Source: Acidovorax sp. (GTDB lineage: Bacteria > Pseudomonadota > Gammaproteobacteria > Burkholderiales > Burkholderiaceae_C). From it: a stretch of DNA of 49,263 bases. Both the position numbers and the translations under genes were made by a program. The notes beneath the pieces were generated by a model, which saw nothing but the letters and a program-made list of their open reading frames with translations, ran no database searches and had not been told where the DNA came from. Below are positions 26,693-35,829 of this stretch, in pieces. How positions within the stretch are numbered: position 1 is the stretch's first letter; the number at the start of each line of letters is the position of its first letter. The DNA lies in contig NZ_JALEGG010000090.1 of NCBI RefSeq assembly GCF_022763525.1, forward strand, positions 1 through 49,263, given 5' to 3'.

Positions 26693-28009
26693 TCATGCGG
26701 ACTTGTCCCCCCGGCGGCTCTGGTTCGCAAAGGCCAGGTCGGGCAGCGCCAGCGTCGCCTCGGCCACCTCGAGCAGACGGCGGTTTTGGTCCATTGAGGT
26801 CTTTTGCAACACGCGAAAGGCAACCTCTTCGTTCATGCCAAGCCGCGCCATCAGCACCCCCTTGGCACGTTCGATGATCTTGCGCTCATTGAGCGCGCGG
26901 CGCGCGGCCTCCAGCTCCGCCTCCATGCTGGCCATGCGCACCGACTGTGCCCGCAGGAGTTCCATGAGAGAGGTCGCCTCGGCGCCGTGTGGCCCGTTGT
27001 CGGACGCCGCGGCGGCAGGCTCCATCGCCATGTCAAAAAAGCGGTCGACGGCGTGCGTACGTTGTGGCGGGTTGTCGCGCAACCCACGCAGCAAGCCTTG
27101 CGAGTCCTGCAGTTCTTTCTCGGAGGAAAGGATGAGGGCCGCACAATCCTCCCGCAGGCAGCGGACCAGTTCGACCTGCAACTGCCACAGCGCAGTGATG
27201 CGTTCGGTGCAGACGTCAAACCACAGGTCGCTCAGGTTGCTGTCCAGCGCAGCCCCAGGGCGCACCACGCACAGGGTTCGCCGCAGGCGCTCGAGTTGGG
27301 CAATCGCGGGTACCAGCTGTTGCTGCTGTTGTTCCCAGCGCGCGCGCAACGGCGGATCGGCAAACTCGGTGAACACGCGCAGACTGCGCTCTTGCGCGTC
27401 AATGAGGTGCAGCACACGCTGTTGGTGCGCTTCGCTGCCCTGTCCCGATGCGTAGAGCAAGGCACCCATCGCCCGCTCCTGGCCCGCCTCCTCCTGGGCC
27501 TGGACCAAGTGCAGCAGGGCCACCAACTGTCGGGACACGCTGGGCAGACCGGCAGCGTCGGCCACATGGAAGACCAGCTCGATCAGCCCGGCGATCAAGT
27601 GGCTGAACGCCGCGACAGAGTCGTGCGCCGTCATCGCATGCTTGTCGATCTGGCTGCGCAGCGCCGGCAGCGAGTCCAGCCCCAGCAGCACCCACGCCAT
27701 CAGCGAGAGGGCTTTAGCTGTGGCGCCCTGTTCAGGTTCCAGATGCCGCGCAAACTCTTCCCTGAGCTTGGACTCCAGTGCGCAGACTTCCTGCACTACG
27801 CTGGCGCGCAACTCAGCGAACCGTTGCGCATTGGACGCCAGGTAGGCACCCGAGGCGCCCCGTTCCCGCTGAAGGCCCTCGATCAATTGGCCGACCACGT
27901 CCACCAAAATGGCACGATCGGCCAGATGGCGCACAGCGTCAATCTCGAGCCGGCGTGATCGCAGGACAAGGTTGGAAACGGTCAGGGGTGCGAGGGCCAC
28001 GTCGGGCAT
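26693..28009 (-). CDS. nasR: NIT-ANTAR nitrate/nitrite-responsive antiterminator (NasR-like)
   Basis: A 438-residue regulator; ATG at 28009 is preceded by GGAGAAAT, better supported than the track start at 28054. Residues about 20-320 form a helical nitrate/nitrite-sensing NIT domain (GLQRERGASGAYLAS is the typical entry motif). The C-terminal ANTAR domain is ALNERKIIERAKGVLMARLGMNEEVAFRVLQKTSMDQN. In Klebsiella, NasR binds a leader RNA when nitrate or nitrite is present and prevents termination before assimilation genes. It lies 81 bases downstream of nirD and is probably cotranscribed, so it may regulate its own operon through the nirB leader. Confidence 0.87.
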   Translation of the reverse strand: MPDVALAPLTVSNLVLRSRRLEIDAVRHLADRAILVDVVGQLIEGLQRERGASGAYLASNAQRFAELRASVVQEVCALESKLREEFARHLEPEQGATAKALSLMAWVLLGLDSLPALRSQIDKHAMTAHDSVAAFSHLIAGLIELVFHVADAAGLPSVSRQLVALLHLVQAQEEAGQERAMGALLYASGQGSEAHQQRVLHLIDAQERSLRVFTEFADPPLRARWEQQQQQLVPAIAQLERLRRTLCVVRPGAALDSNLSDLWFDVCTERITALWQLQVELVRCLREDCAALILSSEKELQDSQGLLRGLRDNPPQRTHAVDRFFDMAMEPAAAASDNGPHGAEATSLMELLRAQSVRMASMEAELEAARRALNERKIIERAKGVLMARLGMNEEVAFRVLQKTSMDQNRRLLEVAEATLALPDLAFANQSRRGDKSA

Positions 28010-28090
28010 ATCATTTCTCCAGGGCTCGATCTCGCTGATGCTACCGCCGGCCACTCACTCGCCACGCCTCGCTCAGTGCTTTTCCCAGCA

Positions 28091-28444
28091 TCACACCATC
28101 GCCACCTGGACTCGCCCACCATCCGCACGCACGCCGTGGGCGCGCACGGAGTGCTCAGGCAACTCGAGGCACTCCCCCGTGCGCAGGTCGAAGTGGTTCT
28201 TGTACAGCGGCGAGGCAACCACAATGCGCCCCCCCAGGTTGCCGATCAGCCCGCGCGAGAGCACGCTGGCCCCAGATTTCGGATCCACGTTGTCGATGGC
28301 AAAGAACTGGTCGTCGCTCGTGCGGAAGACCGCGACGTGCTGGCCAGCCACCAAGGCGCAAACGCCTGTACCCGGCAGGATGTCATCGACCGTGCAGATG
28401 TCGGTCCACAGGGGATGCGTGCTGCTCAACAAAAGTGCACTCAT
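28091..28444 (-). CDS. nirD: Nitrite reductase (NADH) small subunit
   Basis: A 118-residue Rieske-like NirD. ATG at 28444 has AAGGAGA just upstream; a longer form from 28468 overlapping the nirB stop is possible. Motifs are WTDICTVDDILPGTGVCAL and a fold matching the Rieske domain without the cysteine-histidine iron-sulfur ligands, as in NirD. It forms the cytoplasmic NADH-dependent nitrite reductase with NirB. Confidence 0.93.
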   Translation of the reverse strand: MSALLLSSTHPLWTDICTVDDILPGTGVCALVAGQHVAVFRTSDDQFFAIDNVDPKSGASVLSRGLIGNLGGRIVVASPLYKNHFDLRTGECLELPEHSVRAHGVRADGGRVQVAMV

Positions 28445-28464
28445 GTTCTCTCCTTCTTCTTTGC

Positions 28465-31002
28465 TCATGCTGCCTGGCGGATGGGAATGACCTTGGCCTG
28501 GCTGCGCTCCTCCGCGCGCGCAGGGCGAATCTGCCCACGCTCTTCGACAAAAAGCAGGTTTTCATCGGCCTTGTCGCTGTTCACGAACGAGCGGAAGCGC
28601 TTGCGCGTCTCTGGGTCGGTCACGGCCGTCTTCCACTCGCACTGGTAGCTATCCACCACCTGCTGCATCTGGGCTTCAAGCTCAGCGCACAGGCCCAGAC
28701 TGTCCTTTTGCAGTACGTCCTGAAGGTAGGCCAAACCGCCTTCCAGGTTCTCTCGCCAGGTGCTGGTGCGCTGAAGCCGGTCTGCCGTGCGCACGTAGAA
28801 CATCAACACGCGGTCGATCAGGCGCACCAACGCCTCCTTCGTCAGGTCGGACGCGAACAACTCGGCGTGGCGGGGCTTCATGCCGCCGTTGCCGCAGATG
28901 TAGAGGTTCCAGCCCTCTTCGGTCGCGATCACACCGATGTCCTTGCCTTGCGCCTCGGCGCACTCGCGCGTACAGCCAGACACGCCGAACTTGATCTTGT
29001 GAGGTGCCCGCAAGCCCTTGTAGCGGTTCTCCAACTCCACGGCCAGTCCGACGCTGTCCTGCACACCATAGCGGCACCAAGTTGAGCCCACGCAGCTTTT
29101 GACAGTGCGCAGCGACTTGCCGTACGCATGGCCCGACTCGAAACCTGCGGCGATCAGCTCTTCCCAGATCAGTGGCAGTTGCTCCACCCGCGCGCCAAAC
29201 ATGTCCACGCGCGCGCCGCCGGTGACCTTGGTGTACAGGCCGTACTTCTTGGCCACCTGCCCCACGGCGATCAGGCCGTCGGGCGTGACTTCGCCGCCGG
29301 GCATGCGCGGCACCACCGAATACGTGCCATCCTTCTGGATGTTGCCCAGGTAGTAGTCGTTGCTGTCTTGCAGGCCCGCCAGTTCCTTCTTGAGCACGAA
29401 CTCGTTCCAGCACGAAGCAAACACACTGGCCGCCACGGGCTTGCAGATATCGCAGCCCATGCCGGTGCCATGTTTGGCCAGCAGGTCCTCAAAATTCTTG
29501 ATCTGGCCCACGCGCACCAGGTGATAGACCTCCTGGCGCGAATAAGCGAAGTGCTCGCAGATATGGTTGTTCACGGCCATGCCGCGGCGCGCCATCTCGG
29601 CTTTCATGACCTGGGTGACCAGGGGTACGCAACCGCCACAAGTCGCTCCGGCCTTGGTGCACGCCTTGACATCGGCGATGGTGCAAGCACCCTCGCCCAC
29701 GGCGGCGCAAATACCGCCCTTGGTGACGTTGTTGCACGAGCAGATCTGTGCAGAGTCGGGCAGCGCGTCCACGCCCAGGCCGGGCTTGGCCTTGCCATCG
29801 CTGGACGGGAAGATCAAGAACTCGGGGTCTTCCGGCAGCGTGATGCCATTGAGCGCCATCTGCAGCAGGGTGCCGTATTCCGCCGCATCGCCGATGAGCA
29901 CGGCGCCCAGCAGCTGCTTGCCGTCCTCGCTGATGACGATCTTCTTGTAGACCTGGCGGCGCTCGTCCACGTACTGGCAGGTGCGGCTGTGGGGCGTCTT
30001 GCCGTGGGCGTCGCCGATGCTGGCAACATCTACACCCATGAGCTTGAGCTTCGTGCTCATGTCCGCGCCAACAAAGGCCGCGTCGGCATCGCCCGCAATG
30101 TGGCGTGCGGCCACGCGGGCCATGTCGTAGCCGGGTGCCACCAAGCCGAAAGTCTGCTCGTTCCAAGAAGCGCATTCGCCAATGGCATACACGTTGTGGT
30201 CACTGGTGCGGCAAGCACTGTCGATGGCCACGCCACCGCGCGGGCCGATGGCCAGCACGCACTGGCGGGCCAACTCATCGCGCGGGCGGATGCCGGCGGA
30301 GAACACGATCATGTCGGTCTCCAGCCAGGAGCCGTCGGCAAACACCATGCGGTGCCGCGCCCGGGCCCCATCGGTGATCTCTTGCGTATTGCGGCCAGTG
30401 TGCACCTGCACGCCCAGTTCCTCAATCTTGGCGCGCAGCACGCGGCCACCGCCTTCATCCACCTGCACAGCCATCAGCCGCGGCGCGAACTCCACCACAT
30501 GGGTTTCCAGGCCCATGTCGCGCAGTGCCTTGGCGCATTCCAGGCCCAGCAGCCCACCGCCCACCACCACGCCTGTCTTGGACTTGGCGCCGGAGGCCAG
30601 CATGGCCTCCAGATCCTCGATGGTGCGATAGACGAAGCAGTGTTCACGGTCGCGCCCCGGAACCTGGGGCACAAAAGGATTGGAGCCTGTGGCGAGCACC
30701 AGCTTGTCATAGCTGAGCACCTCGCCATCCGCGGTGGTGACGGTGCGGCTGCGCCGGTCGATGGCCGCAGCACGGGTGGAGAGCCGCAGCGAAAAACCCG
30801 TTCGCTCAAAAAAGCCGGGCTCCACCAGCGAGAGGTCATCTGCGGCCTTGCCACTGAAGAACTCGGAAAGATGGACCCGGTCGTAGGCGGCACGCGGCTC
30901 TTCGCACAGCACGGTCACTTCCACATCGGACAGACCGGTGTCGGCAAGACTTTCGAGGAACTTTTGGCCTACCATGCCGTGGCCGATAAGAACGATTTTC
31001 AT
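28465..31002 (-). CDS. nirB: Nitrite reductase (NADH) large subunit
   Basis: An 845-residue assimilatory NADH nitrite reductase from ATG at 31002 (MKIVLIGHGMVGQ) with GGAGA upstream; the track N-terminal extension is unlikely. Domains in order: FAD/NAD-binding (ATGSNPFVPQVPG, GGGLLGLECA), BFD-type [2Fe-2S] domain (CSCNNVTKGGI...CGGC) near residue 420-470, then the ferredoxin-like and siroheme/[4Fe-4S] domain (CVGSTWCRYG and SGCTRECAEAQ). It reduces nitrite to ammonium in the cytoplasm. No nitrate transporter or nitrate reductase gene is in the window. Confidence 0.96.
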   Translation of the reverse strand: MKIVLIGHGMVGQKFLESLADTGLSDVEVTVLCEEPRAAYDRVHLSEFFSGKAADDLSLVEPGFFERTGFSLRLSTRAAAIDRRSRTVTTADGEVLSYDKLVLATGSNPFVPQVPGRDREHCFVYRTIEDLEAMLASGAKSKTGVVVGGGLLGLECAKALRDMGLETHVVEFAPRLMAVQVDEGGGRVLRAKIEELGVQVHTGRNTQEITDGARARHRMVFADGSWLETDMIVFSAGIRPRDELARQCVLAIGPRGGVAIDSACRTSDHNVYAIGECASWNEQTFGLVAPGYDMARVAARHIAGDADAAFVGADMSTKLKLMGVDVASIGDAHGKTPHSRTCQYVDERRQVYKKIVISEDGKQLLGAVLIGDAAEYGTLLQMALNGITLPEDPEFLIFPSSDGKAKPGLGVDALPDSAQICSCNNVTKGGICAAVGEGACTIADVKACTKAGATCGGCVPLVTQVMKAEMARRGMAVNNHICEHFAYSRQEVYHLVRVGQIKNFEDLLAKHGTGMGCDICKPVAASVFASCWNEFVLKKELAGLQDSNDYYLGNIQKDGTYSVVPRMPGGEVTPDGLIAVGQVAKKYGLYTKVTGGARVDMFGARVEQLPLIWEELIAAGFESGHAYGKSLRTVKSCVGSTWCRYGVQDSVGLAVELENRYKGLRAPHKIKFGVSGCTRECAEAQGKDIGVIATEEGWNLYICGNGGMKPRHAELFASDLTKEALVRLIDRVLMFYVRTADRLQRTSTWRENLEGGLAYLQDVLQKDSLGLCAELEAQMQQVVDSYQCEWKTAVTDPETRKRFRSFVNSDKADENLLFVEERGQIRPARAEERSQAKVIPIRQAA

Positions 31003-31518
31003 GCGGGATCTCCTGCAAGGGATCCGGCCATCTCGAAGGGCAGGTGAGAATGCCGTGCGTCGCCCCTTCACGGAGGCAATCAACGCAGCGCATCCTCCGC
31101 GATGGCACGGCGGGGATGGAACGAGCCAGCGAGGAGGAACACATCCTTCCTAGCCGGGGTTCCGCCATCATTAGCGGAGGGATCGAACCGTCCACGGGCA
31201 GCCTCACCCATGGACGTACTCGGAAGATCGCAAATTCCGTGCCGCACCATTCCTGCACCTTCGCGGCGCACGCAGATGCATGGATGACTCCCAGCCGTTC
31301 GATGACCTGCTTTCCATACTGGCGACCGCCTCAAGGCGGTGCAGCGCGTCACCAAAGCTGGGCGAAGGATGGTCCTCCCGCCGTCATCCCGGCATCTTTT
31401 TGCTTGCAAAGGATTCCGGCTGCGGCAGACTGCCTGCACAGAAGTGACCAGAACTCCGCGGCCGCTCCGGCTGTTCCCAGCGCCGCCCGTGGAGATTCCC
31501 TTCCCCAGGAGCTAGAAG
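31003..31518. other. Intergenic region upstream of nirB
   Basis: About 515 bases without a credible gene. Besides the tandem hairpins at 31161-31216 it contains a 6-bp inverted repeat (ACCGCC-TCAA-GGCGGT, 31325-31340) and the nirB ribosome binding site. The promoter positions could not be fixed. Confidence 0.6.
31161..31216 (-). promoter_or_regulatory. Tandem stem-loops in the nirB leader, candidate ANTAR target
   Basis: On the minus strand, about 160-210 bases before the nirB start, are a 10-bp hairpin (CGTCCATGGG/CCCGTGGACG) and, after a 10-base linker, a 5-bp hairpin (TCCGC/GCGGA). Each can close a six-base loop with a T-G pair. The second loop, AATGAT, has A at position 1 and G at position 4, the recognition pattern described for ANTAR RNA targets; the first (GAGGCT) has only the G. 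No standard terminator with a T-run was found after them. Confidence 0.4.
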
Positions 31519-31722
31519 ATGAGTGTCGAACGACGGACCACCAACGACCGCCGCAGTGGACAAGACAGACGCAAGAAGGAGGATGGCCCACCGGCGGGCT
31601 ACGAGCGTCGGCGCGCCGTGGAACCTCGGCAACCGGAGCTTACCGAGCTACACCTCAGCGAGGAAGAACTCCGGGCGTTGGGATTCATGCCGGGCGCGTC
31701 CGGCTCGAAAAATTCCAATTGA
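31519..31722 (+). CDS. Small basic/acidic hypothetical protein with DRR repeats
   Basis: A 67-residue protein with GGAG 10 bases before the ATG. The N-terminus repeats ERRTTNDRRSGQDRRK and YERRRAVEPR, an arginine-rich pattern reminiscent of short linkers found beside PilZ-type proteins, and the C-terminal half (ELHLSEEELRALGF) is acidic and probably helical. I do not recognise a defined family. It is divergent from nirB. Confidence 0.55.
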   Translation: MSVERRTTNDRRSGQDRRKKEDGPPAGYERRRAVEPRQPELTELHLSEEELRALGFMPGASGSKNSN

Positions 31723-31799
31723 ACGCATGGAGCAAGCGCCTGCCGGCTGCCTGCACAATGCACAGGTTGGGCCAACGCCAACCGATTCACCAATGCCGA

Positions 31800-32099
31800 T
31801 CAGCCGGCCTGCAATGTGAGCAGTCGATGCGCCACCATGTCGAGTGCTGGCCGCGTGATCCCTTGCTTGTCCGTCCATACCCGGGGTGTCAGGCTTCCGG
31901 CCAGAGCTACCGAATCCCCATCGCGCAATTGGTGAAGGCCACTGCACACGCTCGCTTCAAAGGCGATCACGTTCACGAACAACATTTCGGCTTCTGCCGT
32001 GCTGGCGCGGACTTTGGCCACGGAGAAAGGCCGCCCTGTCTTGTCGGTACGTTGTTCGCAGTCGCCGTAAAGGCGACCCGCCACGAGTCCATCGATCAT
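31800..32099 (-). CDS. Short single-stranded DNA-binding-like OB-fold protein
   Basis: A 99-residue protein from ATG at 32099 (MIDGLVAGRLYG); the extended track ORF runs back toward the tRNA terminator. The order GRPFSVAKVRA, FVNVIAFEA and LRDGDSVALAGSLTPRVW matches the SSB/OB fold. It lacks the acidic C-terminal tail of housekeeping SSB, so it is not expected to recruit repair proteins in the same way. It lies downstream of tRNA-Pro and in the same direction. Confidence 0.7.
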   Translation of the reverse strand: MIDGLVAGRLYGDCEQRTDKTGRPFSVAKVRASTAEAEMLFVNVIAFEASVCSGLHQLRDGDSVALAGSLTPRVWTDKQGITRPALDMVAHRLLTLQAG

Positions 32100-32178
32100 T
32101 GAATCCCTTCGCCCAGCGGGCAAGTCGGCCATGCAGCCCAACGGTGCAACCCAGGCCGCCAAATCGGCTGCTGCAAGC

Positions 32179-32209
32179 AAAAAAGCCCAGAACCTTTCGG
32201 TTCTGGGCT
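32179..32209 (-). terminator. Rho-independent terminator after tRNA-Pro
   Basis: On the minus strand AGCCCAGAACC-GAAA-GGTTCTGGGCT is followed by TTTTTTG: an 11-bp perfect stem with a GAAA tetraloop. It ends the leftward translation-gene transcript just past tRNA-Pro. Confidence 0.92.
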
Positions 32210-32220
32210 CTTGCTATCAA

Positions 32221-32297
32221 TGGTCGGCGTGGCGGGATTCGAACTCGCGACCCCTTGCACCCCATGCAAGTGCGCTACCAGGCTGCGCTACACGCCG
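32221..32297 (-). tRNA. tRNA-Pro (anticodon GGG)
   Basis: A 77-base cloverleaf with encoded CCA: acceptor CGGCGTG/CACGCCG, D-arm AGCGCAGCCTGGTAGCGC, anticodon stem CTTGC/GCAAG with loop ATGGGGT (anticodon GGG), and T-loop TTCGAAT. It is the last gene of the thrS-to-merR block. Confidence 0.96.
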
Positions 32298-32327
32298 ACA
32301 AGACTTAGATTATATGCACAAAAAAGG

Positions 32328-32777
32328 TCACCCCGGAGAAAGTAGCGCACGAATTTCAAATAATTCTTTGCGCATGGCATTGGAGTCCAGCGCGAGCCCT
32401 TTCGCATCAATGGAAAGATCTCGCGCGTTGTCCACCAGCATGCTCGGTGGCTCGACCCACTCCCCCTCAGAATGAGCGCCGTCCATGCCACCATCCGCCT
32501 GTGCATCGGCACGGCCCGCGTGGACCAGCTCTTGAAGCCGGTTGCGCGCACCGCTGATCGTGAAACCCTGGTCATACAGCAAATCCCGGATGCGCCGGAT
32601 CATGAGCACCTCGTGGTGCTGGTAATAGCGCCGGTTGCCGCGCCGCTTCATGGGCCGCAACTGCGTGAACTCCTGTTCCCAATAGCGCAAGACATGCGGC
32701 TTCACGCCACACAGCTCCGCTACCTCACCAATCGTGAAGTACCGCTTGGCAGGAATGGAAGGAAGGGTGGTGCCCAT
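32328..32777 (-). CDS. MerR-family transcriptional regulator
   Basis: A 149-residue MerR-type protein. The N-terminal winged-helix motif is YFTIGEVAELCGVKPHVLRYWEQEF, followed by the RRGNRRYYQHHEVLMIRRIRDLL wing and helix. The C-terminal part is short, without the metal-binding cysteines of mercury regulators. In many Betaproteobacteria a gene of this type follows ihfA; its target is unknown. It lies in the leftward operon after ihfA. Confidence 0.9.
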   Translation of the reverse strand: MGTTLPSIPAKRYFTIGEVAELCGVKPHVLRYWEQEFTQLRPMKRRGNRRYYQHHEVLMIRRIRDLLYDQGFTISGARNRLQELVHAGRADAQADGGMDGAHSEGEWVEPPSMLVDNARDLSIDAKGLALDSNAMRKELFEIRALLSPG

Positions 32778-32874
32778 GGAATCGGGATTCAGACGGGAAA
32801 GCCGACAAGGGTACTGCAGACGCGGTCATCCCGCCAGCCGCAGCCGCCAAATAGGACACAAAATCGGTACATAG

Positions 32875-33225
32875 TTACCCTGCGGCCGAGGTCTGGATCT
32901 GCTCCTTGAGCTTGCTGCTGGCATGGAAAGTCACCACCCGGCGCGCCTTGATGGGAATGGCTTCGCCGGTGCGCGGATTGCGCCCCGGGCGTGGCGCCTT
33001 CGTACGGATCTGGAAATTCCCAAACCCCGACAGCTTGACATCCTTGCCCTCAACGAGGCTTTGCGCAATCAGATCAAAGAATGCGTCAATCATGTCTTTG
33101 GACTCGCGCTTGTTCAAACCGATCTGGTCGAACAGCAGATCGGCCAATTGCGCCTTCGTCAGTGCCGGGGTCTCCAGGCTTTCGACAGCAAATTCCATCA
33201 CTGCATCACTCCCCATCAAGCTCAT
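32875..33225 (-). CDS. ihfA: Integration host factor subunit alpha
   Basis: A 116-residue IHF/HU-family protein. The core [34 protein letters not shown], and the DNA-bending arm [15 protein letters not shown] are diagnostic of IHF-alpha, followed by ARRVVTFH. It carries about 20 extra residues at the N-terminus compared with E. coli IhfA. With IHF-beta it bends DNA at specific sites. Its start lies 2 bases after the pheT stop, as in the pheT-ihfA arrangement of many proteobacteria. Confidence 0.95.
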   Translation of the reverse strand: MSLMGSDAVMEFAVESLETPALTKAQLADLLFDQIGLNKRESKDMIDAFFDLIAQSLVEGKDVKLSGFGNFQIRTKAPRPGRNPRTGEAIPIKARRVVTFHASSKLKEQIQTSAAG

Positions 33226-33227
33226 CG

Positions 33228-35675
33228 TTAAATGCGCAGCCGCGCGCCTGTATCCTGGACCAGGCGTGCCACCACTGCCTGCACGGCAGCTTCAATCTCG
33301 GCCTCGGTCAAGGTAGCTTCATCACGGCCCAAGGTCAGGCGCACGGCCAAGCTCTTTTCTCCCGCAGCCAAGCCGCCCGCAGGGGCTTCTTCACCGGGAC
33401 GCAGTGCCTTGGGTCGGTACACGTCGAACAACACGGCCGAGCGCAACATGCCCGCGGGTGCTGCGGCGTGAACGGCGGCCATGATGTCAGCGTGCGTGAC
33501 ACGCTCTGCCACCACCACGGCCACATCGCGCTCCACGGCCTGGTGCTTGGCCACCGGCTTGAACTGCGGCACAGCGCGCTGCAGCACGGCATCAAGCTCG
33601 AGTTCGAACAAAACGGGCGCCTGGGGCAGGTCCCACGACTGGCGCCACTGGGGATGCAGCTCACCCACAAAGCCGATGGCGCGGCCGCCCACCATCACGC
33701 GCGCGCAGCGGCCCGGGTGCATGGCGGGATGCGTGGCAGCCTCGAAGGTGGGACGCAGCGGCGCGAGCATCGCCTCCACATCACCCTTCACATCGAAGAA
33801 GTCGATGGGCTGGTCCTTGCGGCCCCATTGCAGCGTGTCGGCCGCGCCATAGGCCAGGCCCGCCACGCGCATGGGCTGGTGGAACCCCTCCACCGTGGTG
33901 TCGGTGTTCTGCACGCTGGAATCGCGCAAGAACACGCGGCCCAGCTCGAACACGCGCACGCGCCCGGCCTTGCGGTCGAGGTTGAACTTGAGCACCTGCA
34001 GCAGCGAGCCCAGCAGTGTGGAGCGCATCACGCTCATCTGGCTGGCGATGGGGTTGAGCAGCTTGATGGGCGTGGCGTTGCCAGCCAGCTCGTGCTCCCA
34101 GCGCTCTTCCACAAAGCTGAAGTTGATGGTTTCCTGATAGCCCAGGCCGGCCAGCTGGCGGCGCACGGCAAACGGGCTGCGCGTGGCTTCGGGCGGCAGC
34201 TTGGGCGTGATTGGCGCCAGTGGCGGCGTGGTGGGCAGGTTGTTGTAGCCCACCATGCGGGCCACTTCTTCGATCAGGTCTTCTTCGATGGTGATATCGA
34301 AGCGGTACGAGGGCGGCGCGACGGTGAGCGTGCCATCGCCTTCCGTCACCGGCAGGCCCAGACCGCGCAGTGCATCGGCGCACTGTGCCTGCGTGAGCGG
34401 CATGCCGATGACCTTGGCCGCACGCGCCACGCGCAGCGTCACAGGCTGGGGCTTGGGCAGGTTCACCTGTTGGTCGTCCATGGAGCCGCAGGCAGTCTCG
34501 GGCGTGCCGCAGATGTCGATCACGAGCTGCGTGATGCGCTCGATGTGCTCCACCGTCAGGCTCGGGTCCACGCCGCGTTCAAAGCGGTGGCCAGCGTCGG
34601 TGGAGAAATTGAAGCGGCGCGAACGCCCCGCCACGGCCTTGGGCCACCAGAAGGCAGCTTCGATGTAGATGTGTTGGGTGTCGTCCGACACGGCCGTCGC
34701 ATCGCCGCCCATGATGCCAGCCAGCGACTCGACCTGGTTGTCGTCAGCAATCACGCCCACCTTCTCGTCCACCGTGATGGTGTTGCCGTTGAGCAGCTTG
34801 AGCTGCTCGCCGGGCTGGCCCCAGCGCACATCCAGCGTGCCGTGGATCTTGTCGAGGTCGAAGATGTGCGAAGGCCGGCCCAGCTCGAACATCACGTAGT
34901 TGGAGATGTCCACCAGTGGCGACACGCCGCGCTGCCCGCAGCGCGCCAGGCGATCCAGCATCCACTGCGGCGTGGCCGCGCGCGTGTTCACGTTGCGCAC
35001 GATGCGGCCCGAGAAACGACCGCACAGGTCGGGCGCGCTGATCTTCACGGGCAGCTTGTCATTCAGCGTGGGCTGCACGGCGGGGAACGACGGCTGCTTG
35101 AGCGGTGCGCCGGTCAACGCCGCCAGCTCGCGCGCGATGCCATACACGCTCAGGCAATGCGCCAGATTGGGCGTGAGCTTGAGCGTGAACAGCGTGTCGT
35201 CCAGATTCAGGTACGTGCGGATGTCCTGCCCCACAGGCGCGGAAGCATCCAGCTCCAGCAGGCCCCCGTGGTCTTCCGACAGCTTGAGCTCGCGCGCCGA
35301 GCACAGCATGCCCTGGCTTTCCACACCGCGCAGCTTGCCCACCTTGATGAGAAAGGGCTTGCCGTCGTCGCCGGGCGGCAGTTCCGCGCCGACCAGCGCG
35401 CACGGAACCTTGATGCCCACGCGCGCATTGGGCGCACCGCACACGATGTTGAGCAACGCGCCCTGCCCCACGTCTACCTGGCATACGCGCAGGCGGTCGG
35501 CGTCAGGATGCTGCACGGCCTCCTTGATCTCGCCCACGACGATCTTGGTAAAGGGCGGCGCCACGGGGCGCAGCTCTTCGACCTCCAGGCCCGCCATGGT
35601 GAGGGTATCGGCCAGCTCTTGCGTGCTCAGCGGGGGGTTGCAGAATTCGCGCAACCAGGACTCGGGGAATTGCAT
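33228..35675 (-). CDS. pheT: Phenylalanyl-tRNA synthetase beta subunit
   Basis: An 815-residue PheT of normal length. The N-terminal tRNA-binding domain ([24 protein letters not shown]) is followed by the B3/B4 editing domain, B5 and the core domain, and the C-terminal anticodon-binding ferredoxin-like domain. With PheS it forms the alpha2beta2 enzyme that charges tRNA-Phe. It is separated from pheS by about 150 bases that contain a copy of the palindromic repeat. Confidence 0.96.
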   Translation of the reverse strand: MQFPESWLREFCNPPLSTQELADTLTMAGLEVEELRPVAPPFTKIVVGEIKEAVQHPDADRLRVCQVDVGQGALLNIVCGAPNARVGIKVPCALVGAELPPGDDGKPFLIKVGKLRGVESQGMLCSARELKLSEDHGGLLELDASAPVGQDIRTYLNLDDTLFTLKLTPNLAHCLSVYGIARELAALTGAPLKQPSFPAVQPTLNDKLPVKISAPDLCGRFSGRIVRNVNTRAATPQWMLDRLARCGQRGVSPLVDISNYVMFELGRPSHIFDLDKIHGTLDVRWGQPGEQLKLLNGNTITVDEKVGVIADDNQVESLAGIMGGDATAVSDDTQHIYIEAAFWWPKAVAGRSRRFNFSTDAGHRFERGVDPSLTVEHIERITQLVIDICGTPETACGSMDDQQVNLPKPQPVTLRVARAAKVIGMPLTQAQCADALRGLGLPVTEGDGTLTVAPPSYRFDITIEEDLIEEVARMVGYNNLPTTPPLAPITPKLPPEATRSPFAVRRQLAGLGYQETINFSFVEERWEHELAGNATPIKLLNPIASQMSVMRSTLLGSLLQVLKFNLDRKAGRVRVFELGRVFLRDSSVQNTDTTVEGFHQPMRVAGLAYGAADTLQWGRKDQPIDFFDVKGDVEAMLAPLRPTFEAATHPAMHPGRCARVMVGGRAIGFVGELHPQWRQSWDLPQAPVLFELELDAVLQRAVPQFKPVAKHQAVERDVAVVVAERVTHADIMAAVHAAAPAGMLRSAVLFDVYRPKALRPGEEAPAGGLAAGEKSLAVRLTLGRDEATLTEAEIEAAVQAVVARLVQDTGARLRI

Positions 35676-35712
35676 GGTGTAGAAACTCTTGTGCTCGAGG
35701 CGTTTGCTCTTG

Positions 35713-35806
35713 AAAAGATAGCTGCTTGCGCTTTTCGGGGCTTGGTTTCAGTATGAAACGGCTTTGAATTCCAATGAAATCAAGCGCTGGCAGCTCACTT
35801 TTTTGC
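35713..35806. repeat. Dispersed palindromic repeat, copy 4, with enlarged loop
   Basis: Left arm AAAGATAGCTGCTTGCGCTT and right arm AAGCGCTGGCAGCTCACTTTTTT are the usual arms, but the loop is about 45 bases and contains its own small inverted repeat (GTTTCA-GTA-TGAAAC). It lies between pheS and pheT. Confidence 0.7.
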
Positions 35807-35829
35807 TTGGCTGGGGCAGGTTGGCAGGG

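Noticed and set aside
31350-31440. Sigma-54-like GG-N-GC element before nirB (CCGGAATCCTTTGCA)
   Set aside because: The spacing between GG and GC is 8, not the required 10 bases, so it does not fit the -24/-12 pattern.
32221-32297. Integration site (attachment duplication) at tRNA-Pro
   Set aside because: No integrase gene and no direct repeat of the tRNA 3' end were seen in the window.
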